Below, piece by piece: positions 16,691 through 25,592 of a stretch of DNA of 33,741 nt. The notes beneath the pieces were generated by a model. The model did not search any database and was not told the DNA's origin. It saw only the letters and a list, made by a program, of their open reading frames with translations. The number at the start of each line of letters is the position of its first letter. Within the stretch, counting starts at the first letter, position 1. The stretch lies in contig CAJUTQ010000011.1 of assembly GCA_910589265.1 (NCBI GenBank), positions 1 through 33,741 on the forward strand. Reading direction: 5' to 3'. This DNA comes from an uncultured Lachnospiraceae bacterium (GTDB lineage: Bacteria > Bacillota > Clostridia > Lachnospirales > Lachnospiraceae). The position numbers and the translations under genes were made by a program.

Positions 16691-16975
16691 ATGAAGCTAG
16701 TACCATTAGGAGACAGAGTTGTATTAAAACAATTAGTTGCAGAAGAAACAACAAAATCTGGGATTGTTTTACCAGGACAAAGCAAGGAGAAACCTCAGCA
16801 GGCAGAAGTAGTGGCTGTAGGGCCTGGCGGCGTAGTAGATGGTAAGGAAGTAACTATGCAGGTAAAAGTTGGAGATCAAGTCATTTACTCCAAATATGCA
16901 GGAACAGACGTCAAATTAGATGAAGAAGAATATATTGTTGTAAAGCAAAATGATATTTTGGCAATTGTAGAATAA
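16691..16975 (+). CDS. groES: Co-chaperonin GroES
   Basis: 94 residues, the usual length. The N-terminus LVPLGDRVVLKQ, the centre VVAVGPGGVVDGKE, and the end GDQVIYSKYAGTDVKLDEEEYIVVKQNDILAIVE are typical of Hsp10. It forms the heptameric lid of the GroEL cage in the cytosol. AAAGGAGG lies upstream of the ATG. It is the first gene of a CIRCE-controlled operon, 29 bases before groEL. Confidence 0.97.
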   Translation: MKLVPLGDRVVLKQLVAEETTKSGIVLPGQSKEKPQQAEVVAVGPGGVVDGKEVTMQVKVGDQVIYSKYAGTDVKLDEEEYIVVKQNDILAIVE

Positions 16976-17004
16976 AGAAGAGAGCAGACTAGGAGGAAAG
17001 AAAC

Positions 17005-18624
17005 ATGGCAAAACAAATAAAATATGGAGCTGAGGCAAGGGCAGCATTGGAATCAGGAGTCAATCAGCTGGCAAATACAGTGAGCGTGACATTGGGACCA
17101 AAGGGAAGAAATGTTGTATTGGATAAATCTTTTGGGGCTCCTTTAATTACAAATGACGGTGTTACCATTGCAAAGGAAATTGAGCTGGAAGATGCTTTTG
17201 AAAATATGGGCGCCCAGTTAGTTAAAGAAGTGGCAACAAAGACAAACGATGTTGCAGGGGATGGTACGACAACAGCTACTGTTTTAGCTCAGTCTATGGT
17301 AAACGAAGGAATTAAGAATTTAGCAGCAGGAGCAAACCCTATTATTTTAAGAAAGGGAATGAAGAAGGCAACAGATAAAGCAGTAGAGGCTATTGCGGGC
17401 ATGAGCAGCAAAGTAAATGGAAAAGAACATATTGCTAGAGTCGCTGCAATCTCAGCAGGAGATGAGGAAGTTGGAAGCCTAGTGGCAGACGCTATGGAAA
17501 AGGTTTCTAATGATGGCGTTATTACGATAGAAGAAAGTAAGACCATGCAGACAGAGTTAGACTTAGTAGAAGGAATGCAGTTTGACAGAGGATATGTATC
17601 TGCATATATGGCAACGGATATGGATAAAATGGAAGCTGTTTTGGAAGATCCTTATATTTTAATTACAGATAAGAAAATTTCCAGCATTCAGGAGATTCTT
17701 CCTCTGTTAGAGCAGATTGTACAGTCAGGGCAAAAGCTTCTCATTATTGCAGAAGATATTGAGGGAGAGGCTCTCACTACATTAATCGTGAATAAGCTTC
17801 GGGGAACCTTTAATGTTGTGGGCGTAAAAGCTCCAGGTTATGGAGACAGAAGAAAGGCAATGCTGGAAGATATTGCAATCTTAACAGGAGGTCAGGTGAT
17901 TTCTGACGAATTAGGATTAGACTTAAAAGAGGCAACATTGGATCAGTTAGGAAAGGCAAAATCTGTAAAAGTTCAAAAGGAAAACACAGTCATTGTAGAC
18001 GGTGAAGGGAAAAAGGAAAACATTCAATCTAGAATTGCTCAGATTAAAGCTCAAGTAGAAGAGACAACATCTGACTTTGACAGAGAAAAGCTTCAAGAAA
18101 GACTTGCAAAATTATCAGGAGGAGTTGCCGTTATCCGAGTAGGGGCAGCAACAGAAACAGAGATGAAAGAGGCCAAGCTTCGCATGGAAGACGCATTGGC
18201 AGCAACAAGAGCCGCTGTAGAGGAAGGAATCATTGCAGGAGGTGGATCTGCCTATGTTCATGCATCCAAAGAGGTGGCAAAACTAGCAGAATCTCTAGAG
18301 GGAGATGAAAAGACTGGAGCAAACATTATATTAAAAGCCCTAGAGTCTCCTCTCCATCATATTGTAGCAAATGCAGGACTGGAAGGCGCTGTTATTATTA
18401 ATAAAGTAAGAGAATCTGAAATCGGTGTGGGCTTTGATGCACTGAAAGAAGAGTATGTAAATATGGTAGAGGCTGGTATTTTAGATCCAGCAAAAGTGAC
18501 AAGAAGTGCTTTACAAAACGCAACAAGTGTTGCTTCTACTTTACTGACAACAGAATCTGTTGTAGCTAATATAAAGGAAGATACTCCTCCTATGCCAGCA
18601 GGAGGCGGAATGGGAATGATGTAA
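17005..18624 (+). CDS. groEL: Chaperonin GroEL
   Basis: 539 residues, full length, beginning AKQIKYGAEARAALESG. The ATP-binding segments VTLGPKGRNVVLD and AGDGTTTATVLAQ are present, as are the apical-domain region YGDRRKAMLEDIAILTGG and the equatorial GGGSAYVHASKE. The C-terminus is the usual Gly-Met tail, PAGGGMGMM. It forms the ATP-driven double-ring folding chamber with GroES. It is transcribed with groES under CIRCE/HrcA control and ends at a terminator. Nothing is unusual. Confidence 0.98.
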   Translation: MAKQIKYGAEARAALESGVNQLANTVSVTLGPKGRNVVLDKSFGAPLITNDGVTIAKEIELEDAFENMGAQLVKEVATKTNDVAGDGTTTATVLAQSMVNEGIKNLAAGANPIILRKGMKKATDKAVEAIAGMSSKVNGKEHIARVAAISAGDEEVGSLVADAMEKVSNDGVITIEESKTMQTELDLVEGMQFDRGYVSAYMATDMDKMEAVLEDPYILITDKKISSIQEILPLLEQIVQSGQKLLIIAEDIEGEALTTLIVNKLRGTFNVVGVKAPGYGDRRKAMLEDIAILTGGQVISDELGLDLKEATLDQLGKAKSVKVQKENTVIVDGEGKKENIQSRIAQIKAQVEETTSDFDREKLQERLAKLSGGVAVIRVGAATETEMKEAKLRMEDALAATRAAVEEGIIAGGGSAYVHASKEVAKLAESLEGDEKTGANIILKALESPLHHIVANAGLEGAVIINKVRESEIGVGFDALKEEYVNMVEAGILDPAKVTRSALQNATSVASTLLTTESVVANIKEDTPPMPAGGGMGMM

Positions 18625-18646
18625 TCCGTTAGAAAAGGAAAGAAAG

Positions 18647-18683
18647 GAAACCTCACCTTATGGAAAGGATGGGGTTTCTTTTT
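18647..18683 (+). terminator. Rho-independent terminator after groEL
   Basis: GAAACCTCA (18647-18655) pairs with TGGGGTTTC (18670-18678; one G-T pair), followed by five T. Confidence 0.8.
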
Positions 18684-18707
18684 GCATTTAACCTATAGGA
18701 AAATTCA

Positions 18708-18736
18708 TTGCATCCCCTGAAGAAATTTGATATAAT
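18708..18736 (+). promoter_or_regulatory. Putative sigma-A promoter
   Basis: TTGCAT (18708-18713) and a consensus TATAAT (18731-18736) are 17 bases apart, just after the groEL terminator and 35 bases before the next start codon. It likely drives the DUF6106-like gene and perhaps guaB. Confidence 0.65.
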
Positions 18737-18770
18737 GAGCGGAAACGAAGAAAGAAAAGGGGAAATCAGT

Positions 18771-19271
18771 ATGAATGAGTCATATGGGGAGTATCTTGTA
18801 TCTAGGAAGAAAAGACCTGTAGATTCAGCCCTTAAGATTATTTTAACAGTAGTTACCATATTGTTGGTCCTTGCTGGATTTTTCCATATTCTTTTTCTAA
18901 TAGGGGCAGTTTTGTCTGGAATAGCAAATTATTTGTATTCTCGAAAGGTTGATTTAGAATATGAGTATTTGTATGTGGATAAAGAGTTAACCATAGACAA
19001 AATTATGAAAAAGCAAGTTCGAAAGAACGTAAAGACTTTGGAGCTTGCTAAGATGGAAATTCTTGCAAAGGAGAGCTTCCATCAAGTGGATGGATATAGA
19101 AGCAGGATTAAAAAAACATATGATTTTAGTTCTGGCGCCCCTGAGACAGAAAAATATATTATGATATACAAGGAAGAGGGGGAGATGGTCCAAATATTGC
19201 TGGAGATGGACGAGCATATGTTAAACTGCATAAAGGCTGTATTTCCAAGGCAGGTAAATATAGAAAATTGA
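18771..19271 (+). CDS. DUF6106-like protein with two N-terminal membrane segments
   Basis: 166 residues from the ATG at 18771, which has AAAGGGGA upstream; an upstream in-frame start at 18708 would fall inside the promoter. Two hydrophobic segments at about 20-55 (ALKIILTVVTILLVLAGFF, then FLIGAVLSGIANYLY) are followed by a charged cytosolic domain with EYEYLYVDKELTIDKIM. I recognise the general pattern from Lachnospiraceae genomes, where it is annotated as a domain of unknown function next to guaB. No biochemical role is known to me. Confidence 0.6.
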   Translation: MNESYGEYLVSRKKRPVDSALKIILTVVTILLVLAGFFHILFLIGAVLSGIANYLYSRKVDLEYEYLYVDKELTIDKIMKKQVRKNVKTLELAKMEILAKESFHQVDGYRSRIKKTYDFSSGAPETEKYIMIYKEEGEMVQILLEMDEHMLNCIKAVFPRQVNIEN

Positions 19272-19290
19272 CGAATGTATCAAGTGAATA

Positions 19291-19302
19291 CCGCTAATGC
19301 GG
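19291..19302 (+). promoter_or_regulatory. Small hairpin overlapping the guaB ribosome-site region
   Basis: CCGC-TAAT-GCGG is a perfect four-base-pair hairpin directly before GGAGGAATGGAGG. It is short and may be chance, but it could affect translation initiation of guaB. Confidence 0.25.
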
Positions 19303-19318
19303 AGGAATGGAGGAATTT

Positions 19319-20773
19319 ATGGGCCAGATAATAGGCGAAGGGATAACTTTTGATGATGTGCTTTTAGTTCCCGCATATTCTAAAGTAATTCCCAATGAAG
19401 TGGACTTATCTACTTATCTTACAAAGACGATCAAATTAAATATTCCCATGATGAGCGCCGGGATGGACACAGTAACAGAGCACAGAATGGCTATAGCCAT
19501 GGCGAGGCAGGGAGGAATTGGAATTATTCATAAGAATATGAGCATTGAGGAGCAGGCTGACGAAGTAGACAAGGTGAAAAGATCAGAAAACGGCGTCATA
19601 ACGGACCCTTTTTCTTTAAGTCCAGAACATACATTGGAAGATGCAGATAACCTAATGGCCAAATTCCGTATTTCCGGCGTACCCATTACAGAAGGAAAAA
19701 AGCTTGTTGGTATTATTACCAATAGAGATTTAAAGTTTGAGACAGATTTTACGAAAAAAATTAAAGAAGCCATGACTTCAGGAGAATTAATTACTGCAAA
19801 AGAGGGAATTACTTTAGAGGAGGCAAAAGTAATTTTAGCGAAGGCAAGGAAAGAAAAGCTTCCAATTGTTGACGATGACTTTCATTTAAAAGGACTCATT
19901 ACCATTAAGGATATTGAAAAGCAAATAAAGTATCCCCATTCTGCAAAAGACGATCAGGGAAGGCTCCTTTGCGGGGCAGCGGTAGGAATTACAGCGAATG
20001 TTATAGAAAGGGTGGCAGCTCTGGTAGATTCCAAGGTTGATGTCGTTGTCATGGATTCGGCCCATGGACATTCTGAGAACGTTATAAGGGCAGTGCGCAT
20101 GGTAAAAGGAGAATTCCCCTCCCTTCCTGTCATTGCAGGGAACGTAGCCACAAAAGAGGCTACAAAGGAATTAATAGAGGCAGGAGTTGACGGCGTTAAG
20201 GTGGGAATCGGACCAGGCTCTATTTGCACTACAAGGGTGGTAGCAGGAATTGGGGTTCCCCAAATAACAGCTATTATGGACTGTTATGAGGCAGCTAAGG
20301 AGTATGGGGTTCCTATTATTGCAGATGGAGGCATTAAATATTCTGGAGATATGACGAAGGCCATTGCAGCTGGAGGAAATGTATGTATGATGGGAAGCAT
20401 ATTTGCTGGCTGTGACGAGAGCCCAGGGACTTTTGAATTATACCAGGGAAGGAAGTATAAAGTATATCGGGGAATGGGCTCCATTTCCGCTATGGAAAAT
20501 GGGAGCAAGGATCGGTATTTTCAGGGAGATGCAAAGAAATTAGTTCCAGAAGGTGTAGAAGGACGGGTTGCCTACAAAGGTACAGTGGAAGACACAGTAT
20601 TTCAGCTTATGGGAGGCCTGAAGGCTGGGATGGGCTATTGTGGAACGCCCACTATTGAAGAGCTGAAACAAAAGGGAAGATTTATAAAAATATCAGCTGC
20701 ATCATTAAAGGAAAGTCATCCTCATGACATCCATATAACAAAAGAAGCGCCCAATTATAGTGTGGATGAATGA
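19319..20773 (+). CDS. guaB: Inosine-5'-monophosphate dehydrogenase
   Basis: 484 residues. It catalyses the NAD-dependent oxidation of IMP to XMP, the first committed step to GMP. The N-terminus GITFDDVLLVPAYS, two CBS modules at about residues 95-205, and the catalytic loop GIGPGSICTTRVVAG with the nucleophile Cys303 are present. So are GGIKYSGDMTKA and the flap GMGSISAMENGSKDRYFQ. The ATG at 19319 has GGAGG five bases upstream; an ATG at 19307 has its purine run too close. Length and motifs are normal. It belongs with purH at 23980 in the same metabolic branch, although they are not adjacent. Confidence 0.97.
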   Translation: MGQIIGEGITFDDVLLVPAYSKVIPNEVDLSTYLTKTIKLNIPMMSAGMDTVTEHRMAIAMARQGGIGIIHKNMSIEEQADEVDKVKRSENGVITDPFSLSPEHTLEDADNLMAKFRISGVPITEGKKLVGIITNRDLKFETDFTKKIKEAMTSGELITAKEGITLEEAKVILAKARKEKLPIVDDDFHLKGLITIKDIEKQIKYPHSAKDDQGRLLCGAAVGITANVIERVAALVDSKVDVVVMDSAHGHSENVIRAVRMVKGEFPSLPVIAGNVATKEATKELIEAGVDGVKVGIGPGSICTTRVVAGIGVPQITAIMDCYEAAKEYGVPIIADGGIKYSGDMTKAIAAGGNVCMMGSIFAGCDESPGTFELYQGRKYKVYRGMGSISAMENGSKDRYFQGDAKKLVPEGVEGRVAYKGTVEDTVFQLMGGLKAGMGYCGTPTIEELKQKGRFIKISAASLKESHPHDIHITKEAPNYSVDE

Positions 20774-20800
20774 ATGGTATGAAAAGGAGAATTCTACGAA

Positions 20801-21580
20801 ATGATGAATTATGTAATAAAGGAACTGAATACAGCACTCCGCAGACAGTATACGTTCTTTTATATTCTTTGTGCTATTGTTCTATGCATTTTGGCAAATT
20901 TATCGATTATTTTTTTCCGGGAGTTTTTCCATTATGCAGAAGATGCAGGAGCAGACGCCTATAATCTTATGATTTATGCGGAAGGAGTTTTCTGGATTCC
21001 TTATTACAGCAGTATTTTTATTGCTCACATTGTCTTTGGAACGTCTTACCCAGACACGAGAATTCGAGATAAATATACGATTGGAATGGGGAAGACAGGA
21101 ATTTTTTTTGGGAAACTCATAACAGCATTGCTCTTAGGCGTTCTTTTCCTTGTTTTAGGAGTTGTGAGCTTTATTAGCATTACCTTTTTGTTTTCCGTTG
21201 TCCAGGAACAAAGATTGGATATTTGGACAGTCTTGGATTTTATACAAAAGGTGGGATTTGCAGTACCTTTATGGATTGCAGGAATTTCTATTGCCAATAT
21301 GTGTATGTTTTTATTTTTGGACAAGAAAAAGGCCTTTTTCACATTTATTTTTTTAATCATTTTGATACCCAGGGCAATCATGTATATTGCAGCAGAGCCC
21401 ATTGGGTTTGAGCCCTTTGCTGCTGTCAGGGATCTGATTCTCATGACTCCTGAGTTTAATGCCCTGCAATTTGCCCATACCCAGAACTTAGGAAAAGATT
21501 GGCTGTTAGGAGGAGTTTATACAGTTTTATCCAATGCTATAGGCCTTAGTGCATTTCACAAAATGAAAATGGAATACTAA
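20801..21580 (+). CDS. ABC-2-type permease-like membrane protein
   Basis: 259 residues with about six hydrophobic segments. It begins with a short cytosolic stretch (NYVIKELNTALRRQYTFFYIL), has a large loop after the first helix and a cytosolic motif, GTSYPDTRIRDKYTIGMGK, as in ABC-2 permeases that act without their ATPase next door. AAGGAG precedes the ATGATG start. It follows guaB by 27 bases and is closed by a terminator. No ATPase gene is adjacent, so the partner would be encoded elsewhere or the protein acts otherwise. Confidence 0.55.
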   Translation: MMNYVIKELNTALRRQYTFFYILCAIVLCILANLSIIFFREFFHYAEDAGADAYNLMIYAEGVFWIPYYSSIFIAHIVFGTSYPDTRIRDKYTIGMGKTGIFFGKLITALLLGVLFLVLGVVSFISITFLFSVVQEQRLDIWTVLDFIQKVGFAVPLWIAGISIANMCMFLFLDKKKAFFTFIFLIILIPRAIMYIAAEPIGFEPFAAVRDLILMTPEFNALQFAHTQNLGKDWLLGGVYTVLSNAIGLSAFHKMKMEY

Positions 21581-21598
21581 TCAAAGCATTGGGAAAGG

Positions 21599-21649
21599 GG
21601 CTGATACAAGACGATTGTTAGAAACAAGAAGTTTTGTACAGCCTTTTTT
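21599..21649 (+). terminator. Rho-independent terminator
   Basis: GGCTGATACAA (21599-21609) pairs with TTGTACAGCC (21634-21643) with one bulged A, followed by TTTTTT. It ends the guaB-permease transcript before the VanZ gene. Confidence 0.75.
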
Positions 21650-21672
21650 ATTCGAAAGGAAAGGGGAGAGGA

Positions 21673-22170
21673 ATGAAAAATTTTCTAAAACCATTCTCTT
21701 TTTTACCAGCTCTTTTTCTTATGTATGCTATTTGGGGATTTTCCGGGCAGACAGGAAAAGAATCTTCTTCACTTAGTGGAAGGGTCAGCTTGTTTCTTGC
21801 CGAAATGGCGGCAGAATATGCAGACAAAGATACAACAAGGGAGAGGATAGAGTATTACGGAGACAAGATGGAGCTGGCTGTGAGGAAAGGGGCCCATATA
21901 TCAGAGTATTTAGCTTTAGCAGTAGCCATCTCTTTTCCTCTTTATGTGTATGGATTGGAGGGACGTTCTCTCATGGCATGGACAGGATGGTTTTGTGTGG
22001 GCTTTGCCTGTCTTGATGAGTATAGGCAGACTTTTGTTCCAGGAAGAGATGGAAATATAAGAGATGTGCTAATAGACTCTATGGGCATTTTTGCAGGCAT
22101 TTTATTTGTAAAAGTATTTCTTTGGATGAGAAGGAAGAAAATATGTATGAGAGATAGTTGCAATAAATAA
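21673..22170 (+). CDS. VanZ-family membrane protein
   Basis: 165 residues from the ATG at 21673 with AAGGGGAGAGGA before it; a TTG start at 21634 would lie inside the terminator. Four hydrophobic segments and the VanZ signatures are present: WGFSGQTG, then RKGAHISEYLALA, then DEYRQTFVPGRDGNIRDVLIDSMG. VanZ proteins are small membrane proteins. One of them gives low-level teicoplanin resistance, but most chromosomal copies have no proven role. There is no van cluster here. Confidence 0.85.
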   Translation: MKNFLKPFSFLPALFLMYAIWGFSGQTGKESSSLSGRVSLFLAEMAAEYADKDTTRERIEYYGDKMELAVRKGAHISEYLALAVAISFPLYVYGLEGRSLMAWTGWFCVGFACLDEYRQTFVPGRDGNIRDVLIDSMGIFAGILFVKVFLWMRRKKICMRDSCNK

Positions 22171-22184
22171 AAGGTTCAGGTAGA

Positions 22185-24008
22185 ATGATGGTAAACAGGT
22201 ACAGTGAGACAAAAGAGGGAGAAAAGAGAAGCATGGATTACCTTTGGCTGCAAAAAATACAAGATTATTTTTGTGAAATACTAAATGTTTTCCTATACTG
22301 TGTGGATGAAAAGGGAAGAACTATAACAACCATGTCAGGTAGAGAGGAAGATTTAGAAAAGGTAAAAAAAATATTACAAGAGGTAGATGCATTCTCCATT
22401 CTAGATAGAGTAAGACTTAGTTCCTTAGAGGAACAACTGGTGGAAGACACAGCTTATGGGAATATAAAAATAGGAGCAGTATCCATTAGGAAAAAGAAAA
22501 TTCCTGTAGTAAACTGGTTTGTATGTGGTATAACAGCGGATATACAGACGTTTGGAGGAAAAAATGAGGCAACGAGACATATTTATTCAAGAGTGACATG
22601 GAAGCAGTTTGAGAAGACCTTGGATTTGCTTCGATTTGTGTCTGAAAAATACATAGAAGAGAAGAAAGAAAAGGAGCCTATAGAAGAGCCTGTAAAAGAA
22701 CGAGAAGAAGGATGGGAGGACAAAGACTCTTTAATAAGACGGGAGGCTGTCTTTTCCATTTGGAATTTAGTAAAAAGGCAGGAACCAGCGGAAAAGCTTA
22801 TAGAAGAAATGCTGTCCATTCTAGGGAAAGCATCCAAGGTGACCGATATTTTTTGGATGGAGTTAAGGCAGGAAGGAATGGGGGATTGTATTGCTCAGTG
22901 GAGTCAAAGAGAAGGCGAAAAGCTGTTTCTTGAAAAAGGGAATGAAATGCCTGCCTTTTTAAGGCAGCAGCTTCCACTTATTGTTGGAACAGGAGAAGGC
23001 CTATCCCAGGAGTTGAAAAGTTCTCTTTCACATTATAATATAAAAAGTATGGTTGTTATTCCCCTCAAAAAGGAGGAAGGAACAGATTCTTTTCTATGTT
23101 TTGCCTATTGGGAGAAAGAACATACATGGGACGTCAAAGAGGTACGGTTTTTCCAGGATATGGGAAGGCTTCTTCTTGTCCTGTTTTCTATTTTAACAGA
23201 GAAGGAAAAGTTTTATTATAGGTTTAGACAAAGGGAGGAAAGGAGAGACTTAGAGGGAATAGAGAAGTACAGCCTATCGTTTCAGCCAGTTTTGGGCTGG
23301 AAAAAAGAGGAAATATTTTGTGTTGGAGCTGAAGTTTATGTGAAAGGTGATTTACAAAATGAATGGCTGTCAGCTGCCCAATATGTGGGGGGAAATTACC
23401 TTCTTTGGAAAGAAATTTTAACAAAAGCCTGTATGGAGTGTAGAAAATGGAATGAATCGGGAAAGCCGTATTATAAAATGTATGTGAGTCTTCCAGCCCT
23501 GGTCTTGGAAAAGAGCTCTTTTTCCCAGGATTTAAAGGAAGTATTAAGGACAACAGAGGTAAATCCCCCCAATATTGTTCTTGAAATAGAGGAAAGGGTT
23601 GTTTTTGGCCATAGAGAGAAAATGAGAGAAGTATTGGGTGAGGTGAGAAACTTAAAGGTTCGAATTGGAATGATGGATTTTGGAAAAGAAATAGCCCCTT
23701 TTTCTGCAATACTTCAGTTTCCCTTTAAGACAGTAAAGCTTTCTCCAAAAGTAATGGGAGAGAAAGATGCAGAAAGCTATAAAGAGACTTTTTTAAAAGC
23801 CATTGCCCAGGTTACAAAGGAGCTGGAAGTCAGTCTGTGCATAACAGGAGTTGAGACAAAGGAGCAGTTGGAAGAGATGAAAAACATAGGGGCAGACTTT
23901 GTTCAAGGAACTGTTACAGGAGGATTTATGGATTCCATAGATTTTATCAATGAATATATAAGAGAGGAAAGGGAAGAGGATGAGGGCATTAATAAGCGTA
24001 TCAGATAA
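22185..24008 (+). CDS. PocR-like / GAF / degenerate EAL-domain protein
   Basis: 607 residues. Residues of about 20-130 resemble a PocR sensory domain (LQKIQDYFCEIL, YCVDEKGRTITTMSG). Residues of about 190-345 look like a GAF domain, and 350-600 follow the EAL phosphodiesterase fold. The key residues have changed: the EAL triad region reads GAEVYV, the Asn-bearing segment YVSLPAL, the DDFG loop MDFGKE and the KxD segment KLSPK, while GVETKEQ and VQGTVTGG are kept. It is therefore likely to bind or sense c-di-GMP, or interact with proteins, rather than cleave it. An in-frame ATG at 22233 is an alternative start. Its end overlaps purH by 29 bases. Confidence 0.75.
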   Translation: MMVNRYSETKEGEKRSMDYLWLQKIQDYFCEILNVFLYCVDEKGRTITTMSGREEDLEKVKKILQEVDAFSILDRVRLSSLEEQLVEDTAYGNIKIGAVSIRKKKIPVVNWFVCGITADIQTFGGKNEATRHIYSRVTWKQFEKTLDLLRFVSEKYIEEKKEKEPIEEPVKEREEGWEDKDSLIRREAVFSIWNLVKRQEPAEKLIEEMLSILGKASKVTDIFWMELRQEGMGDCIAQWSQREGEKLFLEKGNEMPAFLRQQLPLIVGTGEGLSQELKSSLSHYNIKSMVVIPLKKEEGTDSFLCFAYWEKEHTWDVKEVRFFQDMGRLLLVLFSILTEKEKFYYRFRQREERRDLEGIEKYSLSFQPVLGWKKEEIFCVGAEVYVKGDLQNEWLSAAQYVGGNYLLWKEILTKACMECRKWNESGKPYYKMYVSLPALVLEKSSFSQDLKEVLRTTEVNPPNIVLEIEERVVFGHREKMREVLGEVRNLKVRIGMMDFGKEIAPFSAILQFPFKTVKLSPKVMGEKDAESYKETFLKAIAQVTKELEVSLCITGVETKEQLEEMKNIGADFVQGTVTGGFMDSIDFINEYIREEREEDEGINKRIR

Positions 24009-25533
24009 GACGGGAGTGACCGAATTTGCAAAAAAGCTTTCAAGTATAGGAGTGGAGATTGTTTCCACAGGAGGCACTTATAAAAAATTAAAAGAAGAGG
24101 GAATAGAAGCGGTGGAGGTCTCTGAGATAACAGGATTTCCCGAGTGCTTGGATGGGAGGGTGAAAACTTTGCACCCAGGAGTTCATGCAGGCATTTTGGC
24201 CATGAGGGCTAATAAAGAGCATATGAGACAGCTGCAAGAATTAAAGGTGGAACCTATTGATTTGGTCATTGTAAATTTGTATCCTTTTAAAGAAACAATG
24301 TTAAGAGAAGGAGTCACAAGGGAAGAGGCAGTGGAGAACATCGATATTGGAGGGCCTACCATGCTTCGGGCAGCTGCTAAAAATTATCAGGATGTAGCAG
24401 TAGTGGTGGATCCAAAAGATTATGACAAAGTGTGGGAGGAACTTAAGGAAAAGAAAGAGGTGACCTTAGACACAAAGTTTTATCTCATGGAGAAAGTGTT
24501 CATGCACACATCCAGTTATGATACAATGATTGCAGATTATATAAAGAAAGAACGAGGGGACAGGGAATTTCATCAAACCTTGACCATGACCTTTGAAAAA
24601 GTGCAGGATATGCGTTATGGGGAAAATCCCCATCAAAGGGCAGCTTTTTACCGGCAGATAACAAAACAAAGGGGCTCCTTAGTAGATGCAAAACAGCATA
24701 ACGGTAAGGAGTTATCTTTTAATAATATAAATGACACCAATGGCGCTTTAGAACTGTTAAAAGAATTTACAGAGCCTACAGTAGTAGGATGTAAGCATGG
24801 GAATCCTTGTGGAGTAGGAAGTGGAAAAACGATATACGAGGCTTTTAGAAAGGCTTATGAGGCAGATAAGACGTCCATTTTTGGGGGAATTGTGGTAGCT
24901 AACAGAGAAGTGACAAAGGATATGGCAGAGGAAATGCATGAAATTTTTCTGGAGGTTGTCGTTGCACCCAGCTATGAGAAAGAAGCTTTGGAGATTCTTT
25001 GCTCTAAAAAAAATATTCGGGTGTTGGAATTAAAAGATATAGAAGCTCCTTTGTCACCAGAAAATTATGATATGAAAAAGGTAAACGGAGGTTTAATTAT
25101 ACAAACTTTGGACAATCAGCTTTATGAGGAGAAGGACTGGAAAATTGTGACAAAGACAGCTCCTACAAAGGAACAGCTAGAGGACATGATATTTGGAATG
25201 AAAGTTGTAAAATTTGTAAAATCTAATGGAATTGCCTGCATAAAAAATAAACAGACTATTGGTATCGGTCCTGGCCAGGTGAATCGTATATGGCCTACAA
25301 TTCAGTGTTTTGAACATGCAAGGGAACTTTTAGGAGAAGAGGCTCTAAAAGGTTCTGTCTTAGCTTCTGACGCCTTTTTCCCCTTTGATGACGTAGTAAA
25401 GGCAGCCCACTTGGCAGGGATTAAGGCAATTATCCAGCCAGGGGGAGCTATGCGGGATCAGCTTTCTATTGATCGGTGCAATGAATATGGGATTGCCATG
25501 GCCTTTACAGGTATGAGACATTTTAGACATTAA
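23980..25533 (+). CDS. purH: Bifunctional AICAR transformylase / IMP cyclohydrolase
   Basis: 517 residues. It performs the last two steps of IMP synthesis: formylation of AICAR from 10-formyl-THF and ring closure of FAICAR. The cyclohydrolase (MGS-like) domain covers about 1-150 with ISVSDKTGVTEFAKKL, STGGTYKKL and RVKTLHPGVHAGIL. The transformylase covers the rest, with MRYGENPHQRAAFY, the catalytic region VGCKHGNPCGVG, KSNGIACIK, SDAFFPFDD, QPGGAMRDQ and FTGMRHFRH. Two residues vary from the usual text (KHGNPCG for KHANPCG or KHTNPCG; KSNGI for KSNAI), but the core is intact. The start lies inside the EAL gene, behind AGAGG. Confidence 0.96.
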   Translation: MRALISVSDKTGVTEFAKKLSSIGVEIVSTGGTYKKLKEEGIEAVEVSEITGFPECLDGRVKTLHPGVHAGILAMRANKEHMRQLQELKVEPIDLVIVNLYPFKETMLREGVTREEAVENIDIGGPTMLRAAAKNYQDVAVVVDPKDYDKVWEELKEKKEVTLDTKFYLMEKVFMHTSSYDTMIADYIKKERGDREFHQTLTMTFEKVQDMRYGENPHQRAAFYRQITKQRGSLVDAKQHNGKELSFNNINDTNGALELLKEFTEPTVVGCKHGNPCGVGSGKTIYEAFRKAYEADKTSIFGGIVVANREVTKDMAEEMHEIFLEVVVAPSYEKEALEILCSKKNIRVLELKDIEAPLSPENYDMKKVNGGLIIQTLDNQLYEEKDWKIVTKTAPTKEQLEDMIFGMKVVKFVKSNGIACIKNKQTIGIGPGQVNRIWPTIQCFEHARELLGEEALKGSVLASDAFFPFDDVVKAAHLAGIKAIIQPGGAMRDQLSIDRCNEYGIAMAFTGMRHFRH

Positions 25534-25538
25534 TGTCT
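25525..25538. promoter_or_regulatory. Perfect 14-bp palindrome at the purH stop, possible TetR operator
   Basis: AGACATTAATGTCT is its own reverse complement. It covers the purH stop codon and lies 55 bases before the TetR-family gene, a plausible position for autoregulation of the cell-surface operon. It has no T-run and a short centre, so it is a poor terminator. Chance is possible. Confidence 0.35.
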
Positions 25539-25592
25539 TGTGTTTGGAGGAGAGAAGGAAAAAGTACCTAAGAGGAAAAAGGATAAAACTTT

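Noticed and set aside
16621..16845. 74-codon ORF before and overlapping groES
   Set aside because: It runs through the groES leader and then reads groES out of frame.
21673..22170. Possible glycopeptide resistance locus because of VanZ
   Set aside because: No vanA/H/X/R/S genes are present, and VanZ-like proteins are common in Firmicutes without resistance.
23224..23709. 161-codon minus-strand ORF
   Set aside because: It lies opposite the EAL-domain coding sequence and has Phe/Pro/Leu-rich shadow composition with no motif.
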